Shown here: piece after piece, positions 25,864-33,971 of the stretch
Layout of the letters: each line of letters opens with the position of its first letter
How positions within the stretch are numbered: position 1 is the first letter of the stretch
Assembly: GCF_009755665.1 (NCBI RefSeq)
Contig: NZ_CP046622.1
Coordinates: forward strand, 1,054,001-1,118,000
Direction: 5' to 3'
From: Variovorax paradoxus
GTDB lineage: Bacteria; Pseudomonadota; Gammaproteobacteria; Burkholderiales; Burkholderiaceae_C
Length of the DNA stretch: 64,000 bases
Program-made: the position numbers and the translations under genes
The notes under the pieces: model-generated
The model's input: only the letters and a program-made list of their open reading frames with translations
Database searches by the model: none
What the model was told of the DNA's origin: nothing

Positions 25864-25892
25864 ATTCCGCTTCATTTCTTGCTTGATCCTCT
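25864..25892 (-). promoter_or_regulatory. AraC-type operator candidate, copy A (paoA side)
   Basis: Read toward paoA it is AGAGGATCA, then A, then GCAAGAAAT, two bases, and AGCGGAAT. It agrees with copy B at 26 of 29 positions and has the same orientation relative to its downstream gene, 188 bp before the paoA start. CGATT follows 7 bases on in both copies. It is a likely binding site of the AraC regulator encoded between the two copies. Confidence 0.65.
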
Positions 25893-25921
25893 GTGCGCGC
25901 GAGCGCCGGCAGAGCAAAGGC

Positions 25922-26905
25922 TCAATCGTTCAGGGCAGGGCGGCGTCGAACGAAGTCTTTTGCATGCGTTTGCACGTTGGCGCCACGCGCGCCGTCCCGC
26001 AGCACATCGATGTCTCGCTTCGGCGGTGCTCCGAACAGGCGGCTGTATTCGCGGCTGAACTGCGAGGGGCTTTCATAGCCGACCTTGAAGGCGGCGCTCG
26101 CCGCATCGGAGTGCTCGCTCAGCATCAGCCGCTTCGCTTCGTTCAGCCGAAGCCACTTCTGGTACTGCAGCGGGCTCATGGCGGTGAGCTGGCGAAAGTG
26201 GTGATGAAAGGTGGGCGCGCTCATCTGCACGCGCGCTGCGAGTTCATCGACGCGAAGCGGCGAGGCGTAGTTCAGCTTCAGCCAATCGATGGCTCTTGCA
26301 ATCCGGTAGCCCTGTCCGTCCACGGAGGCAATCTGCCGCAGCTTGGGCGCCTGGTCGCTCATCAGCAGCCGGTAGTGAATTTCCCGGTGGATCAGGGGCG
26401 CGAGAACGGGAATGGCCGCGGGCTCGTCGAGCAGCTCCAGCAGCCGTCCGAACGGTGCCAGCAGCGCGGGCGTTGCCGCGCCGATTCCCACCCCCACGCC
26501 GGGCGAGCGATCGCGATGCGGCGGCAGGCCGCCCTGCGCGACCAGCTCGGCCAGCACTCGCACGTCCAGCTTCAGCACCAGGCCCAGGCAGGGCCGCTCA
26601 GGGCTTGCCGCCAGCACTTCGGAATTGGCGGGCACATCGAGCGACGTGACCAGAAAGCGCGAGGTGTCGTAGGGGTAGGCGTCGCCGCCTACCCACATCT
26701 GCTTTGCGCCCTGCGCAACAAGAACGATGCTCGGCTCGACCATGCACACGACAGGCGAGGCCGGAGCTTCGCGCCGAAAGAAGCCGAGGCCGGCGATGGG
26801 CGTTTCGAAGTCGCCCGACCCCGTTGTTCGCGCGCCGATGATGCGGACCATGGCCTCCTGCGGCGGAACGGGTTGGGCGGCCGTGTCGTGGGGTCTGAGT
26901 GCCAT
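25922..26905 (-). CDS. AraC family regulator (AraC_N, YqhC-like)
   Basis: A 327-residue protein with an N-terminal cupin-like AraC_N domain (SPVVCMVEPSIVLVAQGAKQ) and two C-terminal helix-turn-helices (RVDELAARVQMSAPTFHHHF, ASAAFKVGYESPSQFSREY). The architecture is that of YqhC-type regulators, which respond to aldehydes in E. coli. ATG 26905 follows GGAGG. It sits between the paoABC-type operon and an alpha/beta hydrolase gene, and a shared 29-bp element precedes both, so it very likely controls both. Confidence 0.88.
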   Translation of the reverse strand: MALRPHDTAAQPVPPQEAMVRIIGARTTGSGDFETPIAGLGFFRREAPASPVVCMVEPSIVLVAQGAKQMWVGGDAYPYDTSRFLVTSLDVPANSEVLAASPERPCLGLVLKLDVRVLAELVAQGGLPPHRDRSPGVGVGIGAATPALLAPFGRLLELLDEPAAIPVLAPLIHREIHYRLLMSDQAPKLRQIASVDGQGYRIARAIDWLKLNYASPLRVDELAARVQMSAPTFHHHFRQLTAMSPLQYQKWLRLNEAKRLMLSEHSDAASAAFKVGYESPSQFSREYSRLFGAPPKRDIDVLRDGARGANVQTHAKDFVRRRPALND

Positions 26906-26974
26906 GTTGCTGGAGCCTCCGCGAAGCACTCTAATGTGCGAGCCGATCTTCGTCCGAAAAACAGCGGCAGCACC

Positions 26975-27003
26975 AGAGGATCAGGCAAGAAATCGAGCGG
27001 AAT
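26975..27003 (+). promoter_or_regulatory. AraC-type operator candidate, copy B (hydrolase side)
   Basis: AGAGGATCA, then G, then GCAAGAAAT, two bases, and AGCGGAAT, in the direction of the hydrolase gene whose start is 102 bp downstream. It matches copy A with three substitutions and is also followed by CGATT after 7 bases. It also lies 69 bp upstream of the divergent AraC gene, so autoregulation is possible. Confidence 0.65.
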
Positions 27004-27105
27004 ACGCAAACGATTGGCGGGGCGCCCCTTCGGAACGTGCACTTGTCCAGCTTGCCGCGGACGGAGCGTACCCCTTGATTCAACTGATGAAAGGAGAACC
27101 ACGAG

Positions 27106-27978
27106 ATGAAAGCCGATCCAGCACGCCGCGAAAGCTTCGATATTGATGGTTGCAGGATTTCCGCCGTGGTGGGCGGAAACCGGAGCCACCCGGCTGTCTT
27201 GCTCCTGCACGGGTTCCCTAGCTCGTCGCGTACCTTCAGGAACATCATCCCGCGCTTGTCTGAAACATGCTTCGTGATCGCGCCGGATCTTCCGGGTTCG
27301 GGCGAATCCGATCTCGTTCCCGACGCGACCTTTGCCCGCTTCGCCGACCTGATCGAAGGCCTGCTGGAAAAGCTTGGCATCGCGAATGCCTATCTATATC
27401 TGCACGACTTCGGCGCGCCTGTGGCCTTGGAGCTGGCAATGCGCCATCCGCACCGCGTGCTGGGCCTGATCGTCCAGAACGCCAACGCGCATCGCACGGG
27501 CATGGGGCCGCAATGGCGCGGCACGATCGACTATTGGAGCGCCCCCTCGAAAGAAAACGAGCAAGCTGCCACTGCGCATCTCACCTTCGAAGGCGTGCGA
27601 GCCGAGTATGTCGGCGGTATACCTGACGACATTGCCTCGCGCATCTCCGCCGACAACTGGATCGAAGACTGGCGCACGATGAGCCGGCCAGGCCACCTGG
27701 AAGTGCAACGCGCCTTGGTCAAGGACTATGGGAACTACGTTGCCCGCTTCGACGACATCGCGCGGTATCTGCGCGACCACCAGCCGCCAGCGCTCATGCT
27801 GTGGGGGCGGCATGACAGCTACTTCGATTGCGCCGAGATCCTTTCCTGGCTGCAGGACCTGCCGCGCATGGAAGCGCATGTTCTGGACGGCCCGCACATG
27901 CTGCTCGAAACCCATGCCAAGTACTGCGCAGAACGGATCGCCGATTTCGTGCGGCGATCGCATCCCGTTCCCGCCTGA
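27106..27978 (+). CDS. Alpha/beta hydrolase with Asp nucleophile (haloalkane dehalogenase/epoxide hydrolase-like)
   Basis: A 290-residue hydrolase with LLLHGFPSSSRTFRN (oxyanion HG), the nucleophile elbow YLYLHDFGAPVALE in which Asp takes the place of Ser, the acid in LMLWGRHDSYFD and a terminal His in LDGPHMLLE. An Asp nucleophile is diagnostic of dehalogenases and epoxide hydrolases rather than esterases. ATG 27106 follows AAAGGAGAACCACGAG. It is divergent from the AraC regulator and shares its operator with paoABC, suggesting an electrophilic or aldehyde-forming substrate. It is convergent with the next gene (7-bp gap). Confidence 0.87.
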   Translation: MKADPARRESFDIDGCRISAVVGGNRSHPAVLLLHGFPSSSRTFRNIIPRLSETCFVIAPDLPGSGESDLVPDATFARFADLIEGLLEKLGIANAYLYLHDFGAPVALELAMRHPHRVLGLIVQNANAHRTGMGPQWRGTIDYWSAPSKENEQAATAHLTFEGVRAEYVGGIPDDIASRISADNWIEDWRTMSRPGHLEVQRALVKDYGNYVARFDDIARYLRDHQPPALMLWGRHDSYFDCAEILSWLQDLPRMEAHVLDGPHMLLETHAKYCAERIADFVRRSHPVPA

Positions 27979-27985
27979 GCCAGCG

Positions 27986-28891
27986 CTACGCAGTCTTCCT
28001 GTCCTGCTCCGCGACCAGGTCGTCGTCGATGTCATCCAGCATGTCGCACAGGTCGCCCGAGACACCGCTTCCCACCTTGCGCACGAACCACCTCTCCGAC
28101 GCGACGATCTCCTCGTAGTCGGCCGCGTGAAACCAGCGCGACAGCGAGGGATCGATCAGGTGCAGGTTGGCCGCGTCCCACACGCCCGACCCACTGACGC
28201 GCTTCACGCTGTGCCGCAGCGGAGAATGTGCAAGCAGGGTGTGGAAGTAGATTTCGTCCGGCGCCTTGGAGAACCGCAGAAAGCGCTTCACGGGTTCTTC
28301 GAGCGGATGCGACACGAGGTACCCCACCGCTTCGGGGGTGAGCGCCCACCATTGCGAGCCGAAGTGCCATTGCGGAAAAAGCGAAAACGAACGGCGGCCG
28401 AGCTTGCCGGTCAATTGCAGCAGGCCACGCGCCAGCCTTACGAGCGTGAACTTGCGTCCATCGACCGGCAGGTCTTCGTAGAACCAGAAATGGCGAACGC
28501 GCTCGTGCAGCTTGCGCGTGCTTGCCAGGGGAATCATCTTGATGAAGTTCATGCCCGCATGCGAGCGCGAATAGGCACCAAACTCCTCCATCGGACGCAC
28601 CGGATAGCAGTTGCCGGAGAGAAGCACGAAATGGCTCACCTGCGACGCCTCGCATCTTGCGAGCGCAGCGCGCATGAGCTTCAAGGTGGCCTCAACCTGC
28701 GAAATGGCGCCCCAGCGCACGTCGACGCGGTCGTGCAAATAGGTCACGCGCGAGTCTTCGATGCGGAACGCCGCGAGATCGGACTTTGCATCGACATGAA
28801 CAAAGCAGCGGCCCACGGACACGAGCCGCTGCAGCAGCCGTTTGACCTGCTGTGGATCTGCATGGACAAGCAATAGAAATACCGGGCTCAT
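27986..28891 (-). CDS. GT14-type beta-1,6-N-acetylglucosaminyltransferase (core-2/I-branching-like)
   Basis: This 301-residue protein has the branching-enzyme layout: FLLLVHADPQQVKRLLQRL at the N terminus, CFVHVDAKSD, VRWGAISQVEATLKLM, HFVLLSGNCYPVRP (donor-binding region), FGSQWWALTPEAVGYLV, and APDEIYFHTLL with the acidic pair of the active site. There is no signal peptide. It probably adds N-acetylglucosamine or a related sugar to a surface glycan, but no other glycan genes adjoin it, so its pathway is unknown. Confidence 0.85.
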   Translation of the reverse strand: MSPVFLLLVHADPQQVKRLLQRLVSVGRCFVHVDAKSDLAAFRIEDSRVTYLHDRVDVRWGAISQVEATLKLMRAALARCEASQVSHFVLLSGNCYPVRPMEEFGAYSRSHAGMNFIKMIPLASTRKLHERVRHFWFYEDLPVDGRKFTLVRLARGLLQLTGKLGRRSFSLFPQWHFGSQWWALTPEAVGYLVSHPLEEPVKRFLRFSKAPDEIYFHTLLAHSPLRHSVKRVSGSGVWDAANLHLIDPSLSRWFHAADYEEIVASERWFVRKVGSGVSGDLCDMLDDIDDDLVAEQDRKTA

Positions 28892-28969
28892 GTCGCGGTG
28901 TGCTCAGTGCGCAGTGCTTAGGGGCTTTCAATGATGCAAGAAGAATGCCCCGGGAACCAGCGCATGCCG

Positions 28970-29869
28970 CTACGGGGTACCTTGCAGGCTGCTTCGCAGC
29001 GCCAGCTTGCGCACGATGGTCGAGAACGCGCGCGTGGCCGCCGCGTCGCGCGCCACGGGCGACCACAGCATGCCGGGCGTACGCACCGGCGTGGGGCTTT
29101 CGAGCCGCACGACAACCAGGCCCGACTGAGCAGTAACGACATTGGCGGCCATGATGGAAGCCAGCTGCGTCTTGGCGACCAGGTCCATCATGGGCGCCAG
29201 CGTGTTGATCTCCGCGACCACATGCGGCTGCGCACCGCAGGAGCGAAAGCACTCGTCCAGCATCTGGCGGGTGGCAAAGCTCCCCGGCAACAACACCATG
29301 GGCAGCCGATGCAGCTCCACCATGCGCACCCGTTTGCGGCGCGCCAGGGGGTGCTTCTTCGCCACCACCAGCACCATCTCCTCGTTGTAGAGCGGTTCGA
29401 ACTGCAGCGGCCCGGGCGCATTCGGCCGGTAGGCAATGCCCAGGTCCAGCGTGCCCTGCTGCAACCGCGCGGCAATCTGGTCGGCCGAGAGTTCTTCCAC
29501 CACCACCTTCACCTGCGGGTGCTTTCCGTGAAAGCTCGCAATGCAGTCGGGAATGAAGCCCAGGTTGAAGGTGTGCGTGGAGCCCACGCGCAGCTCGCCC
29601 GTCACATCGGAGCTGCTCTGGCGCAGCGCACCCAGGCCCAGGTCGATCTCGTGCAGTGCCTTGGTGCAGTAGTGCAAAAACTCGTCGCCGGCTTCCGTCA
29701 GGCTCACGCGCTTGCCGATGCGGTCGAACAGCGGCTGGCCGACTTCTTCTTCGAGTTGCTTGATCTGGTGCGACAGCGTCGATTGCGTCACGTGAAGGCG
29801 CTCGGCCGCCCGGGTGAAGTTGAGCGAGCCTGAAAGAGCGATGAAGTAGCGCAGGTGCCGGAGTTCCAT
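28970..29869 (-). CDS. LysR family regulator
   Basis: A 299-residue LysR protein. The N-terminal winged helix is ELRHLRYFIALSGSLNFTRA with AAERLHVTQSTLSHQIKQLE, followed by a two-lobed effector domain (GELRVGSTHTFNLGFIPDCI). It resembles CynR-type members. It is divergent from the CoA-transferase gene, and the gap holds a perfect T-N11-A palindrome, so it is the probable activator of the 29999-34952 operon. Confidence 0.9.
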   Translation of the reverse strand: MELRHLRYFIALSGSLNFTRAAERLHVTQSTLSHQIKQLEEEVGQPLFDRIGKRVSLTEAGDEFLHYCTKALHEIDLGLGALRQSSSDVTGELRVGSTHTFNLGFIPDCIASFHGKHPQVKVVVEELSADQIAARLQQGTLDLGIAYRPNAPGPLQFEPLYNEEMVLVVAKKHPLARRKRVRMVELHRLPMVLLPGSFATRQMLDECFRSCGAQPHVVAEINTLAPMMDLVAKTQLASIMAANVVTAQSGLVVVRLESPTPVRTPGMLWSPVARDAAATRAFSTIVRKLALRSSLQGTP

Positions 29870-29892
29870 GGTGCTTCTTTTTGGTGCCGATG

Positions 29893-29907
29893 ATCGATGG
29901 CATCGAT
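29893..29907. promoter_or_regulatory. LysR-type T-N11-A palindrome
   Basis: ATCGATG-G-CATCGAT is a perfect 7-bp inverted repeat with the T-N11-A spacing typical of LysR sites. It is 24 bp upstream of the LysR start and 92 bp upstream of the CoA-transferase start. Confidence 0.6.
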
Positions 29908-29998
29908 GCTAACGATGAAAAACAATCATTTTCGGGAACGACCGCAGCCGCCTACAGTTTCTTCCAGTCCTTACAAACAACTAGCAGGAGACGCCTCG

Positions 29999-31159
29999 GT
30001 GCAAAAAGTCCTCAGCGGCATCAAGGTGCTGGAGCAAGGCACGTTCATTACCGGGCCGGCCGCGGGCATGTTTCTCGCGGACCTGGGCGCCGAGGTGGTG
30101 AAGATCGAACAGCCCGGCGCGGGCGACCCGTTCCGCGCCTTTCGCGGCGGGCTCTACAGCCCCCACTTCCAGACCTACAACCGCAACAAGCGCAGCATTA
30201 CGCTCAACCCGAAGCTGCCTCAGGATGCGGCCGTGTTCGACGAGCTCGTCAAGGATGCGGATGTCTACATCCAGAATTTCCGCCCCGGCGCGGCCGATCG
30301 GCTGGGTGCAGGCGAAGCACGGTTGCGCGAGCTCAATCCGCGGCTGGTGTATTGCGCCATCAGCGGCTTCGGACAGACGGGCCCGGCCGCCGGCCGGCCG
30401 GCTTACGACACGGTTGCGCAGGCCGCGAGCGCCTTTCTCAAGCTGCTGGTGAACCCGGCCAACCCACGCGTGGTGGGGCCCGCACTGGCGGATGCCATGA
30501 CCGGCTTCTATGCCGCCTATGGCGTGCTTGGTGCGCTGGTCGAACGTGGCCGCACCGGCCGTGGGCGCGCGGTGGAAGTGTCGATGCTGGAGGCCATGTG
30601 CCACTTCAACCTCGACGCGTTCACGCACTACTTTTCGGAGAGCGAGGTCATGGGCCCGTTCAGCCGGCCGAGCGTGTCGCAGTCTTATGTGCTGGAGTGC
30701 GCGGACGGCCTGTGGATCGCGCTGCACATGTCATCGCCCGAAAAATTCTGGCAGGGCTTGGCCAATGCCATCGAGCGGCCGCAGCTTTTTGCCGACCCGC
30801 GCTTTGCCTCGCGCGAGGCACGCATCGCCCACCAGGAAGACCTGATCGCGCTGCTTGGCGATCTGTTCCGCCAGCAGCCGCGCGCCACGTGGTGCGCCCG
30901 GCTCGAGGCCGAAGACGTGCCGCACGCCCCCATGTACGACACCCGCGAGGCCATGGAAGACCCGCAGGCGCGCCATCTGCAACTGGAGGTGAGCGCGCCC
31001 CACCCCGAGGGCGGCGAATGGCGCACCATCCGCTCGCCCGTGAGCTTCGACGGCGAACGCGCGCTGGAAGTGACGGCGCCGCCCACGCTGGGCGCCGACA
31101 ACGCATCCATCGTCGATCCGATCCGCGCACGCCTGGGGCAGCCGCCGGGCGCGAGCTGA
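29999..31159 (+). CDS. CaiB/BaiF family CoA-transferase
   Basis: A 386-residue class III CoA-transferase: IKVLEQGTFITGPAAGMFLA, LGAEVVKIEQPGAGDPFR, NRNKRSITLNPK, and the catalytic Asp expected in PALADAMTGFYAAYG. The GTG at 29999 is chosen because AGGAG lies 8 bases before it; a longer frame to 29897 is without signal. Such enzymes move CoA between carboxylic acids. It opens a plus-strand run with an intradiol dioxygenase, a citryl-CoA-lyase-like protein and two Bug proteins, so it probably activates a carboxylate made or imported by these. Confidence 0.88.
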   Translation: MQKVLSGIKVLEQGTFITGPAAGMFLADLGAEVVKIEQPGAGDPFRAFRGGLYSPHFQTYNRNKRSITLNPKLPQDAAVFDELVKDADVYIQNFRPGAADRLGAGEARLRELNPRLVYCAISGFGQTGPAAGRPAYDTVAQAASAFLKLLVNPANPRVVGPALADAMTGFYAAYGVLGALVERGRTGRGRAVEVSMLEAMCHFNLDAFTHYFSESEVMGPFSRPSVSQSYVLECADGLWIALHMSSPEKFWQGLANAIERPQLFADPRFASREARIAHQEDLIALLGDLFRQQPRATWCARLEAEDVPHAPMYDTREAMEDPQARHLQLEVSAPHPEGGEWRTIRSPVSFDGERALEVTAPPTLGADNASIVDPIRARLGQPPGAS

Positions 31160-31211
31160 GGTCCCTCAAAGTAGCCCTCGATCAAGACACAAAGCCAGGA
31201 GACAAAAGAAC

Positions 31212-32129
31212 ATGACCCCATCAAACGAAAGCGAGTTGACGCAGGCCGTGCTGCAGCGGCTGCAAGGCGCCGGCGATGCGCGCTTTGCAGAGATCATGCA
31301 GTCGCTCATCACCCATCTGCATGCCTTCATCCGCGAGGTGGACCTGAAGCCCGACGAGTGGATGAAGAGCATCGAGTTTTTGACAGCGGTGGGCCAGACC
31401 TGCACCGACAAGCGCCAGGAGTTCATCCTGCTGTCGGACACGCTGGGCGCCTCGATGATGGTGGTCATGCTCGAGCAGCTGCGCGCCGCCGCCGGCAAGC
31501 GCGGCCGCGACGGCAGCGGTGCCACTGAAGCCACTGAGCTGGGCGAGGCCACGCACGCCACGGTGCAGGGCCCCTTTTATTGGGAAGGCGCACCTGATCT
31601 CCCGCTGGGTGCCGACGTGGCGCAGGGCGCCCGGGGCGAGCCGACCTTCTACAGCGGCCGCGTGACCGACACCCACGGCCAGCCGCTCCAGGGTGCGCTG
31701 CTCGACATCTGGTCCGGCGACGGAGAAGGCGTGTACGACATGCAGATCGAGGGCGCCGCCATGGCCGCGCGCGGGCGCATCCGCACCGACCATGAAGGCC
31801 GCTATTGGTTCTGGTCGATCCGCCCGACCTTTTATCCGATTCCGGTCGACGGACCCGTGGGCCGCATGCTGGATGCGATGGGCCGCCACCCCAACCGCCC
31901 GGGGCACATCCACATGATGGTTTCGGCGCCGGGCCATGTGCCGGTGACCACGCACCTCTTCGTGGCGGGCAGCCCGTACATCGAATCCGATGCGGTGTTC
32001 GGCGTGCGGCCGAGCCTGATCGTCGACTTCGAGTCGCACCCCGCGGGCCGCGCGCCCGACGGCAAGACGCTGGAAACGCCTTACTGGTCCGCGCACTACG
32101 ACTTCCGCCTCGAACCCCAACACGCCTGA
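31212..32129 (+). CDS. Intradiol ring-cleavage dioxygenase (hydroxyquinol/catechol 1,2-dioxygenase family)
   Basis: A 305-residue Fe(III) dioxygenase. The N-terminal dimerisation domain (IREVDLKPDEWMKSIEFLTA, DKRQEFILLSD) is followed by the catalytic domain with Tyr ligands in GEGVYDMQ and TFYPIPVDGP and His ligands in HPNRPGHIHMMV. It is related to the hydroxyquinol dioxygenase of the gra cluster in this window but clearly divergent, so its ring substrate may differ. ATG 31212 follows AGGAG. The neighbours suggest the product enters a CoA-dependent route. Confidence 0.88.
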   Translation: MTPSNESELTQAVLQRLQGAGDARFAEIMQSLITHLHAFIREVDLKPDEWMKSIEFLTAVGQTCTDKRQEFILLSDTLGASMMVVMLEQLRAAAGKRGRDGSGATEATELGEATHATVQGPFYWEGAPDLPLGADVAQGARGEPTFYSGRVTDTHGQPLQGALLDIWSGDGEGVYDMQIEGAAMAARGRIRTDHEGRYWFWSIRPTFYPIPVDGPVGRMLDAMGRHPNRPGHIHMMVSAPGHVPVTTHLFVAGSPYIESDAVFGVRPSLIVDFESHPAGRAPDGKTLETPYWSAHYDFRLEPQHA

Positions 32130-32141
32130 AAGACGCTACCC

Positions 32142-32948
32142 ATGAAGATCGGAAAGTCCACCGTCCCGAGCACCGCCATCTGCACCTCGGACGAACACAC
32201 CATCGTCGTGCGCGGACAGGACCTGTGCCAGGAGCTGATCGGGCACCTCTCGTTCGCCGACTATTTCTTCTTGCTGCTCACCGGGCGCCGCCCCGATGCG
32301 GCGTGCAGCGCCGTGCTCAATGCCACGCTGGTGGCCATTGCCGAGCACGGCCTGGTGCCGAGCGTGCAGGCCAGCCGCATGACCTTTGCGGCGGCGCCCG
32401 ATGCGCTGCAGGGCGCGGTGGCGGCGGGCATCCTCGGCTGCGGCTCGGTGATCCTCGGCGCTTCCGAAACGGCGGGTCGCCTGTTCATGGACGTGGCCGC
32501 GCGCGTGGATGCGGGGGCCACGCTGCCCGATGCAGCCACGGCAGCCATCACCGAGCTGAAGGCCGCACGCGCGGCCATTCCGGGCTATGGCCATCCGCTG
32601 CACAAGGAGCGCGATCCGCGCGTCGACCGCCTGATCGAAGTGGCCACAGAGGCGGGTGCCGACCTGCGCTACGTGCGCATTGCGCAAGCGCTTGAAGAAG
32701 TGATCCCGGGCATTGTCGGCAAGGACCTGCGCATGAACGTTTCCGCGGCCATTCCGGCGGTGCTGCTGGGTGTGGGCTTTCCGGTGGCGTCGCTGCGCGG
32801 CGTGCCGATCCTCGCGCGCACAGCGGGGCTCATCGCGCACCTGGCGGAAGAGGCTGAAACGCCCAGCGGCTTTGCGCTGTCTTACCAGGCCACGCGCGAG
32901 CTCCAGTACAACGGCACCGTGCCTGCGGGCTTCGGGAAAGCGGCATGA
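32142..32948 (+). CDS. Citryl-CoA lyase / citrate-synthase-like protein
   Basis: A 268-residue protein of the citrate synthase fold but much shorter than true citrate synthase (about 430). Visible motifs are LSFADYFFLLLTGRRPD, a GCGSVILGASETAG segment, the IPGYGHPLHKERDPR block with the catalytic His, and GLIAHLAEEAETP. Short forms are annotated as citryl-CoA lyases, cleaving a citryl-type CoA ester to acetyl-CoA and an oxoacid. It begins 12 bases after the dioxygenase and overlaps the next gene by four bases. The upstream CoA-transferase may supply its substrate. Confidence 0.85.
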   Translation: MKIGKSTVPSTAICTSDEHTIVVRGQDLCQELIGHLSFADYFFLLLTGRRPDAACSAVLNATLVAIAEHGLVPSVQASRMTFAAAPDALQGAVAAGILGCGSVILGASETAGRLFMDVAARVDAGATLPDAATAAITELKAARAAIPGYGHPLHKERDPRVDRLIEVATEAGADLRYVRIAQALEEVIPGIVGKDLRMNVSAAIPAVLLGVGFPVASLRGVPILARTAGLIAHLAEEAETPSGFALSYQATRELQYNGTVPAGFGKAA

Positions 32949-33910
32949 AGCGCCGCGCGATCCTGGCCGCGGCAACGTTTGCCGCCACGCTGCTTTCGCA
33001 GGCGGGCGCATGGGCGCAGGGCGGCCACACCAGGCCTATCAAGCTGGTCGTGCCCTTCGCTGCCGGCACTTCGACCGACATCGTGGGGCGCGTGCTGGCC
33101 GAGGCGCTGGGGCGCCAGCTCTCGCAGGTGGTCATCGTCGACAACAGGCCCGGTGCGGGCGGCGCCATTGGCAGCGAGCTGGTGGCCCGTTCGGGTGCGG
33201 ACGGGCACACCGTGCTGCTGGGCACCGTGGGCACCCACGCCATCAACGCCTCGCTCTTCAAGCGGCTCTCCTACCAGCCGCAGCGCGACTTCGTGCCGCT
33301 GGGTTTTGTCGGCGCCACGCCCACGCTGCTGGTGGTGCCGGCCGCGGCGCCGTGGAAGACCGTGGCGGACATGCGCCAGGCCAGCGGCAAGTCGGTGAGC
33401 TTTGCGTCGGCCGGCAACGGCACCTCGGGCCACCTTGCGGGCGAGCTGCTCAACCTGCGGCTGGGCAAGGACTTCGTGCACGTGCCTTACCGAGACGGCG
33501 CGCAGGCGCTCACCGAGGTGATGGCGGGCAACGTGCAGTTCATGTTCTATCACCCGGCCGCGGTGCTGCCGCAGGTGCGCGCCGGCAAGCTGCGGGCGCT
33601 CGGCGCATCGAGCGCCCGGCGGAGCATGGCTGCGCCCGATGTGCCGACGCTGGCCGAGCAAGGCATACCCGACTTCGACCTGGTGGCCTGGTTCATGTTG
33701 TATGCGCCGGCCGACATGCCCGCCGCGCAGCGCGACCGGCTGCGCGAAGCAACGCAGGCCGTGCTTGCCCAGCCCGCGGTGCGCGACAAGCTGGCCGCGC
33801 AGGGCATCGAGCCCATGGCGATGACCGCGGCGGAGATGGCGGCCTTCGGCACGTCCGAGATCGCGAAATGGGGCGAGGCCGTGCGCCGTTCGGGCGCACA
33901 GGTCGATTGA
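32945..33910 (+). CDS. Bug/TctC-type solute-binding protein 1
   Basis: A 321-residue periplasmic binding protein of the tripartite tricarboxylate (Bug) family. An N-terminal signal peptide ends near GAWAQ; the family signature follows (PIKLVVPFAAGTSTDIVGR, VVIVDNRPGAGGAIGSE) with the carboxylate-binding loop and the conserved VPYRDGAQALTEVMAG. It overlaps the lyase gene by four bases (ATGA). No TctA/TctB membrane genes are in the window, so it may feed a remote transporter or act as a sensor. Confidence 0.9.
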   Translation: MKRRAILAAATFAATLLSQAGAWAQGGHTRPIKLVVPFAAGTSTDIVGRVLAEALGRQLSQVVIVDNRPGAGGAIGSELVARSGADGHTVLLGTVGTHAINASLFKRLSYQPQRDFVPLGFVGATPTLLVVPAAAPWKTVADMRQASGKSVSFASAGNGTSGHLAGELLNLRLGKDFVHVPYRDGAQALTEVMAGNVQFMFYHPAAVLPQVRAGKLRALGASSARRSMAAPDVPTLAEQGIPDFDLVAWFMLYAPADMPAAQRDRLREATQAVLAQPAVRDKLAAQGIEPMAMTAAEMAAFGTSEIAKWGEAVRRSGAQVD

Positions 33911-33971
33911 AGAAAAGACAAGAAGCGAAATTACCAAAACACGGGCACGCAGTGGCCCAAGGAGACAAAGA

